Below are positions 31,327 to 41,657 of a stretch of DNA of 64,000 bases, piece after piece. Position 1 is the stretch's first letter. The number at the start of each line of letters is the position of its first letter. Made by a program: the position numbers and the translations under genes. Source of the DNA: Agmasoma carcini (nom. nud.) (taxonomy: Eukaryota; Microsporidia; Thelohaniidae); assembly GCA_029232285.1 (NCBI GenBank), contig JAOXFI010000005.1, forward strand, positions 1 to 64,000, written 5' to 3'. Below the pieces are notes generated by a model. That model searched no databases. It was not told the origin of the DNA and saw only the letters and a list, made by a program, of their open reading frames with translations.

Positions 31327-31572
31327 ATGGATGGAGATTACCAGAGCGATAGTGATGAGGGCAAGCATATCATTGATAGAAGTGATTTTCAAGCCACGCC
31401 AAAAACAGCATCACCTATTGAGCCTCTAGACTTAAACTATCATGTGGATTCCCTTCCTTATCGAGAAGTCAGAAGATCTAATGTCAACACGAATTATTAT
31501 AGCAGTAAATTTGGCTTTACAATAAAAGATTATTTCTCTGGTCAAAAGGACATTCAAAATACTAAAAAGTAA
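31327..31572 (+). CDS. Small protein of unknown function
   Basis: This 81-residue open frame (MDGDYQSDSDEGKHIIDRSD...) lies 40 bp after the H4 stop. It is polar, with an acidic Ser/Asp start and no hydrophobic segment. I recognise no family. ATG 31327 is preferred over ATG 31300 because an AAATTTTTTATTTTTTTTAGCC stretch, the window's usual start-proximal motif, sits directly before it. The frame upstream would add only a hydrophobic nonapeptide derived from that promoter. Confidence is moderate because there is no homology support. Confidence 0.5.
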   Translation: MDGDYQSDSDEGKHIIDRSDFQATPKTASPIEPLDLNYHVDSLPYREVRRSNVNTNYYSSKFGFTIKDYFSGQKDIQNTKK

Positions 31573-31628
31573 ATTGTTTTATTTAAAATATCTTGTTCTG
31601 TGCTTATATAAATATTTTGATGTTCTAA

Positions 31629-31820
31629 ATGTTTATCCTTATAAAAAACACAATCAATTACTTTATGTTTGATTTTTTTCATAAAGCGTCAAATCTTTTT
31701 TTGTTTTATATTAGCGTTAGTATGCTGTTATGTTATATTTTCATCAAGTCATGTCTAAGTATACTTGATTGTGATGTAAGATTGTATAACGACTTGGATA
31801 AAGGTGATTATCATAATTAA
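31629..31820 (+). CDS. Possible small single-pass membrane protein
   Basis: The 63-residue frame has one hydrophobic segment (about residues 22-42). Its wording FHKASNLFLFYISVSMLLCY faintly recalls the N-terminus of signal peptidase subunit SPC3. The rest of that protein is missing, and the reading ends at a stop with nothing equivalent following. It may be a small membrane protein, a truncated gene or chance. Confidence 0.25.
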   Translation: MFILIKNTINYFMFDFFHKASNLFLFYISVSMLLCYIFIKSCLSILDCDVRLYNDLDKGDYHN

Positions 31821-31933
31821 AGTTTGTCTTTAAACTTTTAAAGACTTATATTAAGTATTTTTAATCACCTTAATTATATGTTTGATAATCAAAATTTTTT
31901 AAAAAAATAAATTTATACAAATAGAAAGAATTG

Positions 31934-34900
31934 TTATGACAGTTTACATTTATTCATCTTCTCATATGTATCAATTAAAATAATAATAATACATGATATG
32001 ACAGGTGGTATCAGTGATATAATACATGGTTGTGAACATAGGAGCAAGCCACAAAAGAAATCTATATATAACACTCCAATGGACACAGTCAGTCCAATAA
32101 ATGCAGCTAACAACAATCTTTTGTTCTCAAAAAATCTTTCATAAAAATAAAGCCTAGATCTTCTGCAGATAAACAAATTACAAAGCTGATTTAGCATCAA
32201 ACCAACAAAATAGGTTGTTTGACTAATATATAGAATATTCAACTGTTCTTCATAATCTAAAACTGTATTATACCTCGTGATTATTGGTTCGCCGTTGTGT
32301 CTAAAACTTTTGGGTGCAGAATTAAAAAACATTGAAATTGGGATTCCATTTCGATGTAGAGATACAAAGAAACCAATCATACAACCAATCGTAACAACGA
32401 TTCCATTCTTAAAAAATACCCATATAAGTGTAGCCTTAGGATATAAGCTATTATCAGTACCTATTAGCCTTCTTTCACATACATTATCTGCTTCTTCATC
32501 AATATTATTAGGTTTTAGAATGTTTTTGAATCGTGGTTCATGAGTAAGAAGATCTTCTTCTGGTTCTTCACATGCTAAAAAGATAGCAGGTAGAATTTCA
32601 ATTAAGTAGAATAAAAATATAAGCATAACAGGTGATATAGCTAATGGTACACCAGCAAATGAATAAAGCATCATAGGAAAGAGCTGAGGTACAATATTAC
32701 TCAGTATATACTTGGTTGCTTTCTTTAGGTTCTCAAAATAGAGCCTACCTTCTTCAACCACAATCATAAAATCTGTTAAATATTCAGCAATTATTATATC
32801 AGATGTTTCTCTAATCACATTTGGAGCAAAACCAGGCGCCACACCTGCATTTGCTGATAGAATTGGCTGGGAATCACTGACATTGTTTCCTAAATAAGAC
32901 ACCACATGCCCAATACTTTTCAAATCTTCAATTATTTGCCTCTTCCCTTCTGAATTAGCCCTTGAAACAATAAATTTAGAATTGAGTAAAAATTCAACCT
33001 TCTTGAATACACTAAGGTTATCATAGTCACTATGATTGACAACATTACCGGTAGTTTTATTGTTAATCACGTCTTCTATGTCATTATCTTCTATTTTTTT
33101 GACGATATTCTCATGTTCTTGTGTCTTTCCTATGAATTTATCATCATCCATTTGATCAGTGTAGCCATTTTCTAGTGTTAAACTTGTTTCAATTGGTTTT
33201 TCTATTTCATCGGGCTTAAAATGCTCAATGATTGGAAGCCCAATATTTGGCTCTTTTTCCTGTAGTGTATCAATAGGTGTTATCACATCCATATCAAATC
33301 CCTCTTTGGCCAACCTAAAAGTGGAAATGGCATCATCTAATGTCAAAATACCTACATTAATGTTTGCTCGATCTAAAAGCTTTGATCCAATCGTAACCCT
33401 TTCCCTTATAATATCTTCTAAACAGAACAAAGCATGATATATCAATTTTTTCTCTCTTGTATCTACTTTGCCCTTTGCTAGGTTTTTTTCTGCTAAGACA
33501 ATACTATTATATCCCTCATTTGCCAATTTATGGTATTTTGCTAATATATCATCTTTATCCTTTTTAAATAGCTTTTTATTGCCTTTTTCTGACCAGATTG
33601 ATTTACAATGAGGAATAATCCGTTCTGGTGGGCCTAGATAGAAAACCTTTGTGTGCCTTTTTGTTTCTACAACCGAAATTAAACAATTTTGAGAAGTAAA
33701 TCGGCGTAAAACTTTGTATTTTTCGTTATTACCATCAAAATAGTTCTTACATACCGAAGTAAACATTTTGATTGCCTTTAATGAGTTTGGTAAATTTTCA
33801 TAATCTTGGTGTTCCATTATAGAATCACAAATTAGACCCAAGTGTTGAAAATAGCTGAGATCATCTGACATTCCTTCAAAAAATGTTAACTGTACATCCA
33901 AAATATTCTTTCCATCAAATATTTTATCACAAAGTAGGTTTTTTCTTGTCAAAATAGGCTTGTCCATACACAAAATTGTTGTTGATCCAACCGATTCTAT
34001 CGTGTTAATATTGCTTATAATCACATTTTTATCTTTAAGCTTCTTAGCAGATATCAATGATTGAAATTTAGCAACAATAAAAATTCCTTCAGGGAGGAAT
34101 GTGATGATTATAGCTATAATCAAACCAATTACATCCGCAATACTATAACCTCTTAACAGAGCCACAATACTTAAGACTAGTGCTATCAAACAACCTATCT
34201 TTAAAGATAAATAGCAGAAATATAAAAGTTCTTTAGATAGATTTTTCTTAATATTTTTAGTATTAAAGCTTTTCATAACCAGTTGACTCATAGTTGTGTT
34301 TTGTCCTACACGTACGACAATGGCATGTCCTGTTCCACTCAAGACAATACAACCACCTAATGCCACATTTTCAGAATTTTCAAAGTTTGGACTAGAAGAA
34401 TCTATTTTAGCATCTGCAGGCTCACCATTTCCTTTTATAGGAGAATTATCAATTTTTAGCTTAGAACATTGTACGATACGCGCATCTGCTCCTATTATGG
34501 TTCCTTTTCTTAGATAAAGAGTATCACCCATAACGATATCCTCTTTCCAAATTTCCATTAATTTCTCATCACGAATCACTTCGCATTTGTATGAATTAAT
34601 ATTTGATTTGTAAAAATAAAAAATGTCTTTGTCTTGATATATTTCTAGACAAACTATAAATATTGCGACAGCAATGGTCACTGTAGCAACCACCAAATGA
34701 TGGCGCTCATCTGGGTTGTAGAAGTAAAGTATGGCTAAGATTAGTGATGTAATCAAAAGTACTATATTTATAGGATCAAGTAATGCGTGTAATAAATGTT
34801 TTGTATAATTAAATGATTTATCAAAAGGGTCGATATTTTTAACCATTTTTGCTTTAAGGTCAGCCTCTTCCTGGCTTAATCCAAAGTATTGACCATTATT

Positions 34901-34963
34901 TGGTGTTTTTATATTGTATTTGATATAAATATCTGGTACTGAGAGCCTATGATCGTCAATCAT
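31934..34963 (-). CDS. P-type ATPase of Na+/K+-ATPase (IIC) type with eroded catalytic motifs
   Basis: The 1009-residue protein has the full type II layout: N-terminal SQEEADLKAKMVKNIDPFDK, about ten membrane segments, actuator, P and N domains. IIC features are EEDLLTHEPRFKNI with ERRLIG and a C-terminal LDYEEQLNILYISQTTYFV...NLFICRRSR, as in Na+/K+-ATPase. The catalytic motifs are damaged. DKTGTLT reads DKPILTR, with Asp334 kept; TGES reads NGEP; and KGAPE reads LGPPE. The hinge TGD reads TLDD, and GDGVNDSPAL reads GNNVSDSQPIL. The M6 ion-binding DLGTDMVPA reads YLIEILPA. The frame is intact over 3 kb, so the protein is presumably made, but normal ion pumping is doubtful. It may be a regulatory or scaffold pseudo-ATPase. 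Confidence 0.85.
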   Translation of the reverse strand: MIDDHRLSVPDIYIKYNIKTPNNGQYFGLSQEEADLKAKMVKNIDPFDKSFNYTKHLLHALLDPINIVLLITSLILAILYFYNPDERHHLVVATVTIAVAIFIVCLEIYQDKDIFYFYKSNINSYKCEVIRDEKLMEIWKEDIVMGDTLYLRKGTIIGADARIVQCSKLKIDNSPIKGNGEPADAKIDSSSPNFENSENVALGGCIVLSGTGHAIVVRVGQNTTMSQLVMKSFNTKNIKKNLSKELLYFCYLSLKIGCLIALVLSIVALLRGYSIADVIGLIIAIIITFLPEGIFIVAKFQSLISAKKLKDKNVIISNINTIESVGSTTILCMDKPILTRKNLLCDKIFDGKNILDVQLTFFEGMSDDLSYFQHLGLICDSIMEHQDYENLPNSLKAIKMFTSVCKNYFDGNNEKYKVLRRFTSQNCLISVVETKRHTKVFYLGPPERIIPHCKSIWSEKGNKKLFKKDKDDILAKYHKLANEGYNSIVLAEKNLAKGKVDTREKKLIYHALFCLEDIIRERVTIGSKLLDRANINVGILTLDDAISTFRLAKEGFDMDVITPIDTLQEKEPNIGLPIIEHFKPDEIEKPIETSLTLENGYTDQMDDDKFIGKTQEHENIVKKIEDNDIEDVINNKTTGNVVNHSDYDNLSVFKKVEFLLNSKFIVSRANSEGKRQIIEDLKSIGHVVSYLGNNVSDSQPILSANAGVAPGFAPNVIRETSDIIIAEYLTDFMIVVEEGRLYFENLKKATKYILSNIVPQLFPMMLYSFAGVPLAISPVMLIFLFYLIEILPAIFLACEEPEEDLLTHEPRFKNILKPNNIDEEADNVCERRLIGTDNSLYPKATLIWVFFKNGIVVTIGCMIGFFVSLHRNGIPISMFFNSAPKSFRHNGEPIITRYNTVLDYEEQLNILYISQTTYFVGLMLNQLCNLFICRRSRLYFYERFFENKRLLLAAFIGLTVSIGVLYIDFFCGLLLCSQPCIISLIPPVISCIIIILIDTYEKMNKCKLS

Positions 34964-35777
34964 TATTTGTTTATTATAAATTTTTTTGATATTTTTAATA
35001 TACTTAGTGTTTGCAAGTATTGTTATTGTAAATAATTTGTATTAGGACAGATATAAAAGATTAATATATAATAATAATAATAAAATGTGTATTATTTGAC
35101 ATAAAAATCAACATTTATTTATTAATAGCTTAAAGTGTTAATAAATATTTCTTATTGAATATTTCCAGTGGTATAAAACCAAATAAAAATAATTGAAAGA
35201 ATCACTGAGTGTTAGCATAGATTTATTTGCCAAAAAAAATTAATTAAATTTGTTGTTTTCTTTTAAATATATACAAATAGTCAATAAAAGCACAGAGTGT
35301 AAAGAAAACAAAAATACACCTTTCCTGTAATAATATCAATGGTACATTTCTTTTGTTGTTGTTTCATTATTAGATACGAAGGACAAGCTCTCAAAAAGTA
35401 ATATCACAGACAGTTATATAAAATTGCTTTATAAGTTAATTAAAAATGTTTATAATTTCTTATAATGTATTCAGATTTAGATTAAAGCAGAAAAATTGCA
35501 CCTTTTTGGTATTATTTACAACCAAATTTAACATTTAAAAACATATATAGGTTATCTTAGATGATTTTATTATCAGGGCAACTGTTTATCAAATATTTTA
35601 ACTAATTAGGATTATTTCAATAATTTTGATTTCATAGTCACCATCACTTCTATCAATAATACACTCTAAAATATAAATAATATGTTAAATATACAACACT
35701 AGCATATCATTATTTCTTGCTGATAATAATTTAATTTTTTATAAAAGAGCAAAATTCTATAAAAAATTTGGTTCCAT
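34964..35777. other. Divergent intergenic region
   Basis: AT-rich, holding promoters for the P-type ATPase and POL3. AAAAAATTTGG lies 6 to 16 bases before the POL3 ATG. Nothing else was recognised. Confidence 0.45.
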
Positions 35778-38687
35778 ATGGATGAGATTATCTTTCTACA
35801 GACTCACATTGACTATTCAACTGATCCTTTAACACTGAAGGATACGGGTCCTATCATTACAATGTATGGTCTAACCCTAGATAAAACCCCTATCAAAGTT
35901 GAAGTTGCTAACTTCATGCCCTATTTTTACGCACAGGCTAGTGCTGATATTAAGATAGCTGACCTAGAAAATGAGATGACTAATAAGTTAACAGCTGGAC
36001 AAGTCATGTATATAGAAAAAACTCAAAAGATGAGCATATATGGCTACTCTAATAATAAGACAACATTTTTCAAAATTTTTGTAAATGCTCCAAGCGCTTG
36101 TAGAAAAGCAAAAGCTCTTTTGGAAGGTAACTTGACTATTAAAGGAGAAAAGGTCCAATTTAAAGTGTTTGAAAGCAAATTTCCATTCGTTTTAAGATTT
36201 ATGAGCGACACCGGCATCACTGGTATGTCGTACGTGAAGTGTATCGAATACTATAAGAAATCAACAAACCCACTTGTGATTAAAACAGAAGCCAACAATC
36301 TTGTTCAAATTCCTCTTGAAGGCAAATTCATGAATATTCTACCTTTGAAAATTTTAAGTTTTGATATTGAATGCTGTGGTTCTACTAACGACTTCCCTAC
36401 ACCTAAAAAGGACCCTATAATCCAAATAGGCAACACAATTCAACGATTTGGAGAAACTAAAATGCAAAAAGACATATTTTGTTTAAAAGAAACCGCAAAT
36501 ATTCCTGGAGCAAACGTGCATTGGTTTGAAACAGAATTTGATATGTTAAATGCTTGGAAAAACTTTATGATAAAGGAAGACCCAGATATCGTTTTAGGAT
36601 ACAATATTAAAAACTTTGATTTCCCTTATATTCTTGATAGGGCTGAGGTACTAAAAATTAAAAATTTTGGTAAGCTTGGAAGGTCTAATAAGGTGTCTAA
36701 AGCGATTAACAAGCAACAAAGTGGTAAATCATTTGGCACACTTGATGCATTTGATATAGAAATTGATGGAAGGATGGTGTTTGATGTATACCAAATTATA
36801 AGAAGAGATTATAAGTTGAGAAGCTATTCATTAAATTCCGTATCTGTTCATTTCCTTGGAGAGCAAAAAGAGGATGTACCTTATAATTCATTATATGCTC
36901 TTCAGCACGGAGATTCGGAGACCAGAAAACGTATTGCCACCTATTGCTTACGTGATACCTACCTTCCTATGCGTATCTTCGATAAATTGAATATTTTGAT
37001 TAACTTTACAGAACTTGCAAGAGCAACGAAGGTACCGATTGAATATTTTTCGACTAGAGGTTCAGCTATTAAAGTTCTTAGTCAGATTTATAATGAAGCT
37101 AAGAAATATGATTATGTCATACCAGATATGGACATCGTCTCTAACGAAGATGGTTTTGAAGGAGCCTCTGTTATGGAACCAATCCGTGGGTTTTATTATG
37201 ACCCTATTGCTGTTCTTGATTTTACATCGCTATATCCATCAATTATGATATCTAAAAACTTATGTTATACCACATTACTTTCAAAAGAACAATATGGAGA
37301 GATGGGTGGTATTAAAACACCAACAGGGAACTATTTTTGTAATAAAGATTCAAGAGAAGGTCTTTTACCAAGAATTTTGGTTAATTTACTAAGTGAACGT
37401 AAGAAAGCTAAAAAGTTATTAAAAGAGGAAAAAGATCCTGCTATGAGGAGGAGTCTTGATGGTAGACAATTGGCTTTAAAGATATGTGCCAACTCTATAT
37501 ATGGTTTCACTGGAGCTACAGTTGGACAGTTGCCATGTCTTGAAATATCTCAAAGTGTGACTGGTTTCGGAAGAGAGATGATTGCTACAACCAAAAGATT
37601 AGTGGAAGATAATTTCAGCAAGGCTAGAGGGTTCACACATGATTCTGTTGTTATTTATGGTGATACGGATTCTGTAATGATTAATTTTGAAGAGAAAGAC
37701 ATTCATAAAGTTTTTGAGATTTCAAAAGAAATATCTGCTTTTGTTACGAGCAAATTTGAAAATCCTATTAGTCTTGAATTTGAGAAAGTATATTGTCCTT
37801 ATTTATTAATTAATAAGAAGCGATATGCTGGTCTTATTTATACTGATCCTAATAAGGCCAGTCGTATTGATACTAAAGGAATTGAAACTGTTAGAAGAGA
37901 TAATTGTGAATTGGTAAAGAATGTAATTGAGAAGTGTTTAGATTTAATATTATGGAGAAAAGATGTTGAAGGAGCACAGATTTATGTTAAGAAAATGGTT
38001 AGAGATTTGTATTTAGGTGAGGTTGATATTAGTCAGTTGGTTATTTCTAAATCTTATACCAAATCTGGTGATCAATATGGATCTAAACAAGCGCATGTAG
38101 AGTTGGCTAAAAGGTTAAAAGAAAGAGGTATTCCTGTAGGCATTGGTGATCGAATTGCCTATGTAATTGTAAAAGGTGATAAAAAGTCACCTGCTTATGA
38201 AAAAAGTGAAGATCCTGTATATGTTTTAGAAAATAGTCTGCCTATTGACACAGAATATTACATTGAACAACAATTGTCCAAGCCTGTTCATAGAATATTT
38301 GAGCCGATTATGGATAATGTGTCGGTTTTGTTTTCTGGAGATCATACAAAGGTGGTGAAATATGATACTTCTTTTAAAGGGCCTATGAATGCATTTTTAA
38401 AACCTTTAGAAGAGTGTATAGGCTGTAAAAAGACAGGAAAGATTATTTGTGAGCATTGTGTAAAGGATTTCCCTTTTCATCTTCATGATCTGCAAACAAA
38501 GCTTGATGATAAACTTGATAGGTTTCATGCTTGCTGGGTTGAATGTCAAAGATGTCAAGGCTCGTTGATTAATCCTGTATTATGTGTTAATCGTGATTGC
38601 CCCATATTTTACATGAGGACGAAAGTAAAGAAAGAGCTTGTACCTTTAACCGAGAAAATGGAGAAGTTGAAGAATATTAACTGGTGA
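35778..38687 (+). CDS. POL3: DNA polymerase delta catalytic subunit
   Basis: The 969-residue family B polymerase has an intact proofreading exonuclease (FDIECCG with Asp196 and Glu198, then DIVLGYNIKNFDFPY, and YCLRDTYLP). The polymerase site is also intact: DFTSLYPSIM with Asp481, KICANSIYGFTGA, and YGDTDSVM with Asp629 and Asp631. KKRYAGL follows. The C-terminus carries two Cys clusters: CIGCKKTGKIICEHC (CysA zinc site) and CQRC...CVNRDC (CysB, Fe-S site), as in POL3. It replicates the lagging strand with PCNA. The usual length is about 1100, with the N-terminal extension shortened here. AAAAAATTTGG precedes ATG 35778. Confidence 0.97.
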   Translation: MDEIIFLQTHIDYSTDPLTLKDTGPIITMYGLTLDKTPIKVEVANFMPYFYAQASADIKIADLENEMTNKLTAGQVMYIEKTQKMSIYGYSNNKTTFFKIFVNAPSACRKAKALLEGNLTIKGEKVQFKVFESKFPFVLRFMSDTGITGMSYVKCIEYYKKSTNPLVIKTEANNLVQIPLEGKFMNILPLKILSFDIECCGSTNDFPTPKKDPIIQIGNTIQRFGETKMQKDIFCLKETANIPGANVHWFETEFDMLNAWKNFMIKEDPDIVLGYNIKNFDFPYILDRAEVLKIKNFGKLGRSNKVSKAINKQQSGKSFGTLDAFDIEIDGRMVFDVYQIIRRDYKLRSYSLNSVSVHFLGEQKEDVPYNSLYALQHGDSETRKRIATYCLRDTYLPMRIFDKLNILINFTELARATKVPIEYFSTRGSAIKVLSQIYNEAKKYDYVIPDMDIVSNEDGFEGASVMEPIRGFYYDPIAVLDFTSLYPSIMISKNLCYTTLLSKEQYGEMGGIKTPTGNYFCNKDSREGLLPRILVNLLSERKKAKKLLKEEKDPAMRRSLDGRQLALKICANSIYGFTGATVGQLPCLEISQSVTGFGREMIATTKRLVEDNFSKARGFTHDSVVIYGDTDSVMINFEEKDIHKVFEISKEISAFVTSKFENPISLEFEKVYCPYLLINKKRYAGLIYTDPNKASRIDTKGIETVRRDNCELVKNVIEKCLDLILWRKDVEGAQIYVKKMVRDLYLGEVDISQLVISKSYTKSGDQYGSKQAHVELAKRLKERGIPVGIGDRIAYVIVKGDKKSPAYEKSEDPVYVLENSLPIDTEYYIEQQLSKPVHRIFEPIMDNVSVLFSGDHTKVVKYDTSFKGPMNAFLKPLEECIGCKKTGKIICEHCVKDFPFHLHDLQTKLDDKLDRFHACWVECQRCQGSLINPVLCVNRDCPIFYMRTKVKKELVPLTEKMEKLKNINW

Positions 38688-39219
38688 TTAAATTGTTTTA
38701 ATTTTATTTATTAAACTTGAATGAGTCTTCTATATTCAGTTTATCTTTTTCCAATATTTATTAAATTATATAAAAGAAAAATATTACTAAAATTTAATAA
38801 AACAATGTTTTCAAATATTAAACTCAAAATATCAATAAAATTATATATTATTTAGAGGTTTTAGATTAAAAAGGGTTTTGATATTTTAATAAAAACTTAA
38901 ATCATTGTTTTTGTGTTTTCTAGAAAGCAAAATTCTTTCGAAAAAAATGTTCGTCGTTATGAAGACTTTATGGGTTTTAAATTATTTTTATGATTTTATA
39001 AAAAGTGGCAAATTTCGACTGAATTATTATAGATATATTGATTTTTATGCTGTCACAAATTTAATTAAAACCCCACCAAAATATAATGAAAAATTATTAT
39101 GTTTGAAGTTTCATTCATTTTTCGAACCCTTTGTAATAATATATGGATTTTCAGAAATTATATAATGAATATATGCTCTTTATAATGTTCAAAAATAGTA
39201 AACATAGAATTTTATTTGT
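38688..39219. other. AT-rich gap after POL3
   Basis: An open frame at 38905-39165 has biased, transposon-debris-like wording and no recognisable domain. It may be the upstream part of the following Merlin relic. Confidence 0.4.
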
Positions 39220-40030
39220 TTGTATTTAAAGATTTTCTCTAGAAATGTCCATGTTGGAGTTTATTATGAAATGCTTAAAAACAACATGTTTTTTGGGACT
39301 GCTAATTTATTAACCTTCCTGAAAGATAAAAGGTTAATAAGAGAAGATGTTAAGTGCAAACATTGTAAGGATAGAATGCAGTTAGCACAAATTTTTGGGT
39401 TCGCAGGTGTAATAAATGTGATATCAATGTTTTAATAAGAGATGGTTTAATATTTTTAGGTCATAAGCTTCTAATTTATGGAATCTTTAGGATAGTCGTT
39501 ACATTTGGTGAAGATCAAGAAGTTTCTAAAATAGTAAAAGATTTATAGATTTCAAAATTTACTAAATAAAGTGATATTTGATTTTAAGGAATCTAATATA
39601 ATCTCGAAATGTAACATCCTTTTTAAAACTAGGAGTTCTGGTTGCACTATTGAAATTGATGAGACGTCACATGGCAAATTAAAGTATGGTAAAAATCGAA
39701 GGCATACACTACAGTGAATTTTCGGGGTAATAGACAGACAATCTGATAATATTTTTATAGAATGTATTGATAGTCGTTCAAAAATAACATTAGAAAAATT
39801 GATTAAAGATATCATATCTGAAGAATCAATAGTAATGTCCGATGAATGACCCACTAATGTTTCATTTTTAGAAAAAACGAACCTGATTCTACGAAAATTT
39901 TATTGATTCTAACATAGGAGCACATAGTCAACCCTTTGAAAACCTTGGGATTATTTTTTTGGAAAAGATTAAGAAATTTTTTCTTTGTGTTTAAGGAAGT
40001 GGCTAAGTCTTTATATTGATGAATTTAAGT
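39220..40030 (+). mobile_element. Merlin-type DNA transposon relic, copy b
   Basis: An open frame at 39220-39435 carries the N-terminal zinc block (LLTFLKDKRLI, CKHCKDRMQ). Further on come TIEIDETSHGKLKYGKNRR (first catalytic block), IFGVIDRQSDNIF, and then IDSRSKITLEKLIKDII with a SEESIVMSDE segment (second Asp). Last is GAHSQPFENLG, the counterpart of the HTQTIEnlW block. Stops and frameshifts break it. No terminal repeats were recognised. Confidence 0.75.
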
Positions 40031-40443
40031 TAAGGTAAAAATTCAAAGCCTAAGATTCTCTTAAATTTTTTATTAATATGAATTATATCATTTATTTGAT
40101 ATTTTAAGTTTAATATTTGATAATATCATTTTATTAAATATTATTTAGAATTTTTATATTTGTAATAAAATTTCCATCCGGTCTCATAAGGCTCCTACTT
40201 AATAATAGACGTATACCGAATTTTGATTTATTATTTCATTTTTCAATGATAAGGTAAAACTAGTTTCTTGCTAAAATCTCAAAGATTGACATCTGTTTAT
40301 AATGAATAGTTTTAGTTTCCTGAAAACAATAATATTTGCTATGCGTGAAGTCTGTTAAGACTATAACAAATTCTAAATCGGTTAAATGAATTGCAACTTT
40401 ATAAAATTAAATCATATTTTTAACAAAGATTAGTATGAATATA

Positions 40444-41655
40444 CAGTGTTGGAAAAAACCGGAATGACAAAAAAGCATGAAAATTAAACAAATTATATTT
40501 TTATATATGTTTGAATGATGTGTGTAATCATAATTATATTTGGTTTTTACTGATATAATACTATATAATTTTTATGAAAAAAATATTTTCTTGAGAAATC
40601 TAGAAAAAAAATTAAAATTTAATATGACAATTTCTTGCCTTGATTTCATATTTTATACAGTTTTTGAGTATAAAGTCGTGTATTTCAGTCCAACTTCTTT
40701 CAAGTTCTTTAAATAATTCTTCATTCTTTTTATAACGTAAACCTTGTCATTTTTGACCACAATATGCTCAAAATGAAACAATCGGATCAAATCAGGTGAT
40801 TGTGCTAGTTATTCAAGCTTCTCAATATTTCTTTCGTTGAAAAATGTTATTGCATGATTAGAAATAGTGTGTTTAGGAATCTTATCTTTTTAAAAAAAAC
40901 AAATTCATACATTTTTAATTTTTAAGCCAACATATTAACATATTGATATTTATTCATTCGACCTTTCACCAGAACCAACTTTCTAAAACCATTTAAGATA
41001 AAACAACCCCAAACCATATTTTCACCGCCTCCGTGTTTAACTATCGGTACAGATGGTTATATTTTTCGATGTAGATTCTCTTCACCAACATAATTGTCGT
41101 TTGTATTTAAAACTATTTAAATGATGATTCATCTCCGGTGTAATTAGTATAATACACCCCTTTTAAAAACCCTAATCTGTTTGAAATAGTTTTTCATGTT
41201 CAATTAGGTTTGCAAAATATCCTTCTATAGTAAGATAGTTACAATTTTTACGGAAAGTTACATTTAAACCCAAATTTTTCTTTACCTTTTTGATCATTTT
41301 TAATAAATCAATTAAATTTTATCATTTAAATTAATTAAAACCCCGTTTTTAGTAATAGTTGCAATCTGATAACGACTCTTAACACATTTTCTGTATATAT
41401 CTGACATAGTACTAGTAGGTACAACCGCATTATCAGCTATCTCTTTAAAATTCATATTCTGGTGCATAAAAGCGATTGTTTGACCTTAAATAAAATCTGA
41501 TTTATGTTTACCCATTAGTAAATATTTTTGGATAAATATATAAAATTCCGAATTTTCCATAATATTTTTTCGTAAAAATTTATACAGTCTTATGTTATTT
41601 AATTTTTTTATGCATTTATATGCTTTTTTGTCATCCCGTTTTTATACAAAATAAA
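40444..41655 (-). mobile_element. Tc1-like transposon relic
   Basis: The left end (CAGTGTTGG...) follows TA at 40442-40443. An inner inverted block, GGAATGACAAAAAAGCAT, is mirrored near 41621-41640 as ATGCTTTTTTGTCATCCC. The outer right end is decayed. On the minus strand VKHGGGENMVWGCFILNG (around 40990-41045) is a textbook Tc1 transposase block. AQSPDL near 40790-40800 marks the third catalytic region, where the Glu is lost. Many stops are present. The element abuts the next one at a shared TA. Confidence 0.85.
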
Positions 41656-41657
41656 TA

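Noticed and set aside
31629..31820. Signal peptidase subunit SPC3
   Set aside because: Only an N-terminal membrane helix is weakly similar; the lumenal domain is absent and no continuing frame follows.
38905..39165. 86-codon open frame after POL3
   Set aside because: Composition is typical of AT-rich random frames, with no domain or homolog recognised. It is more likely debris ahead of the Merlin relic.
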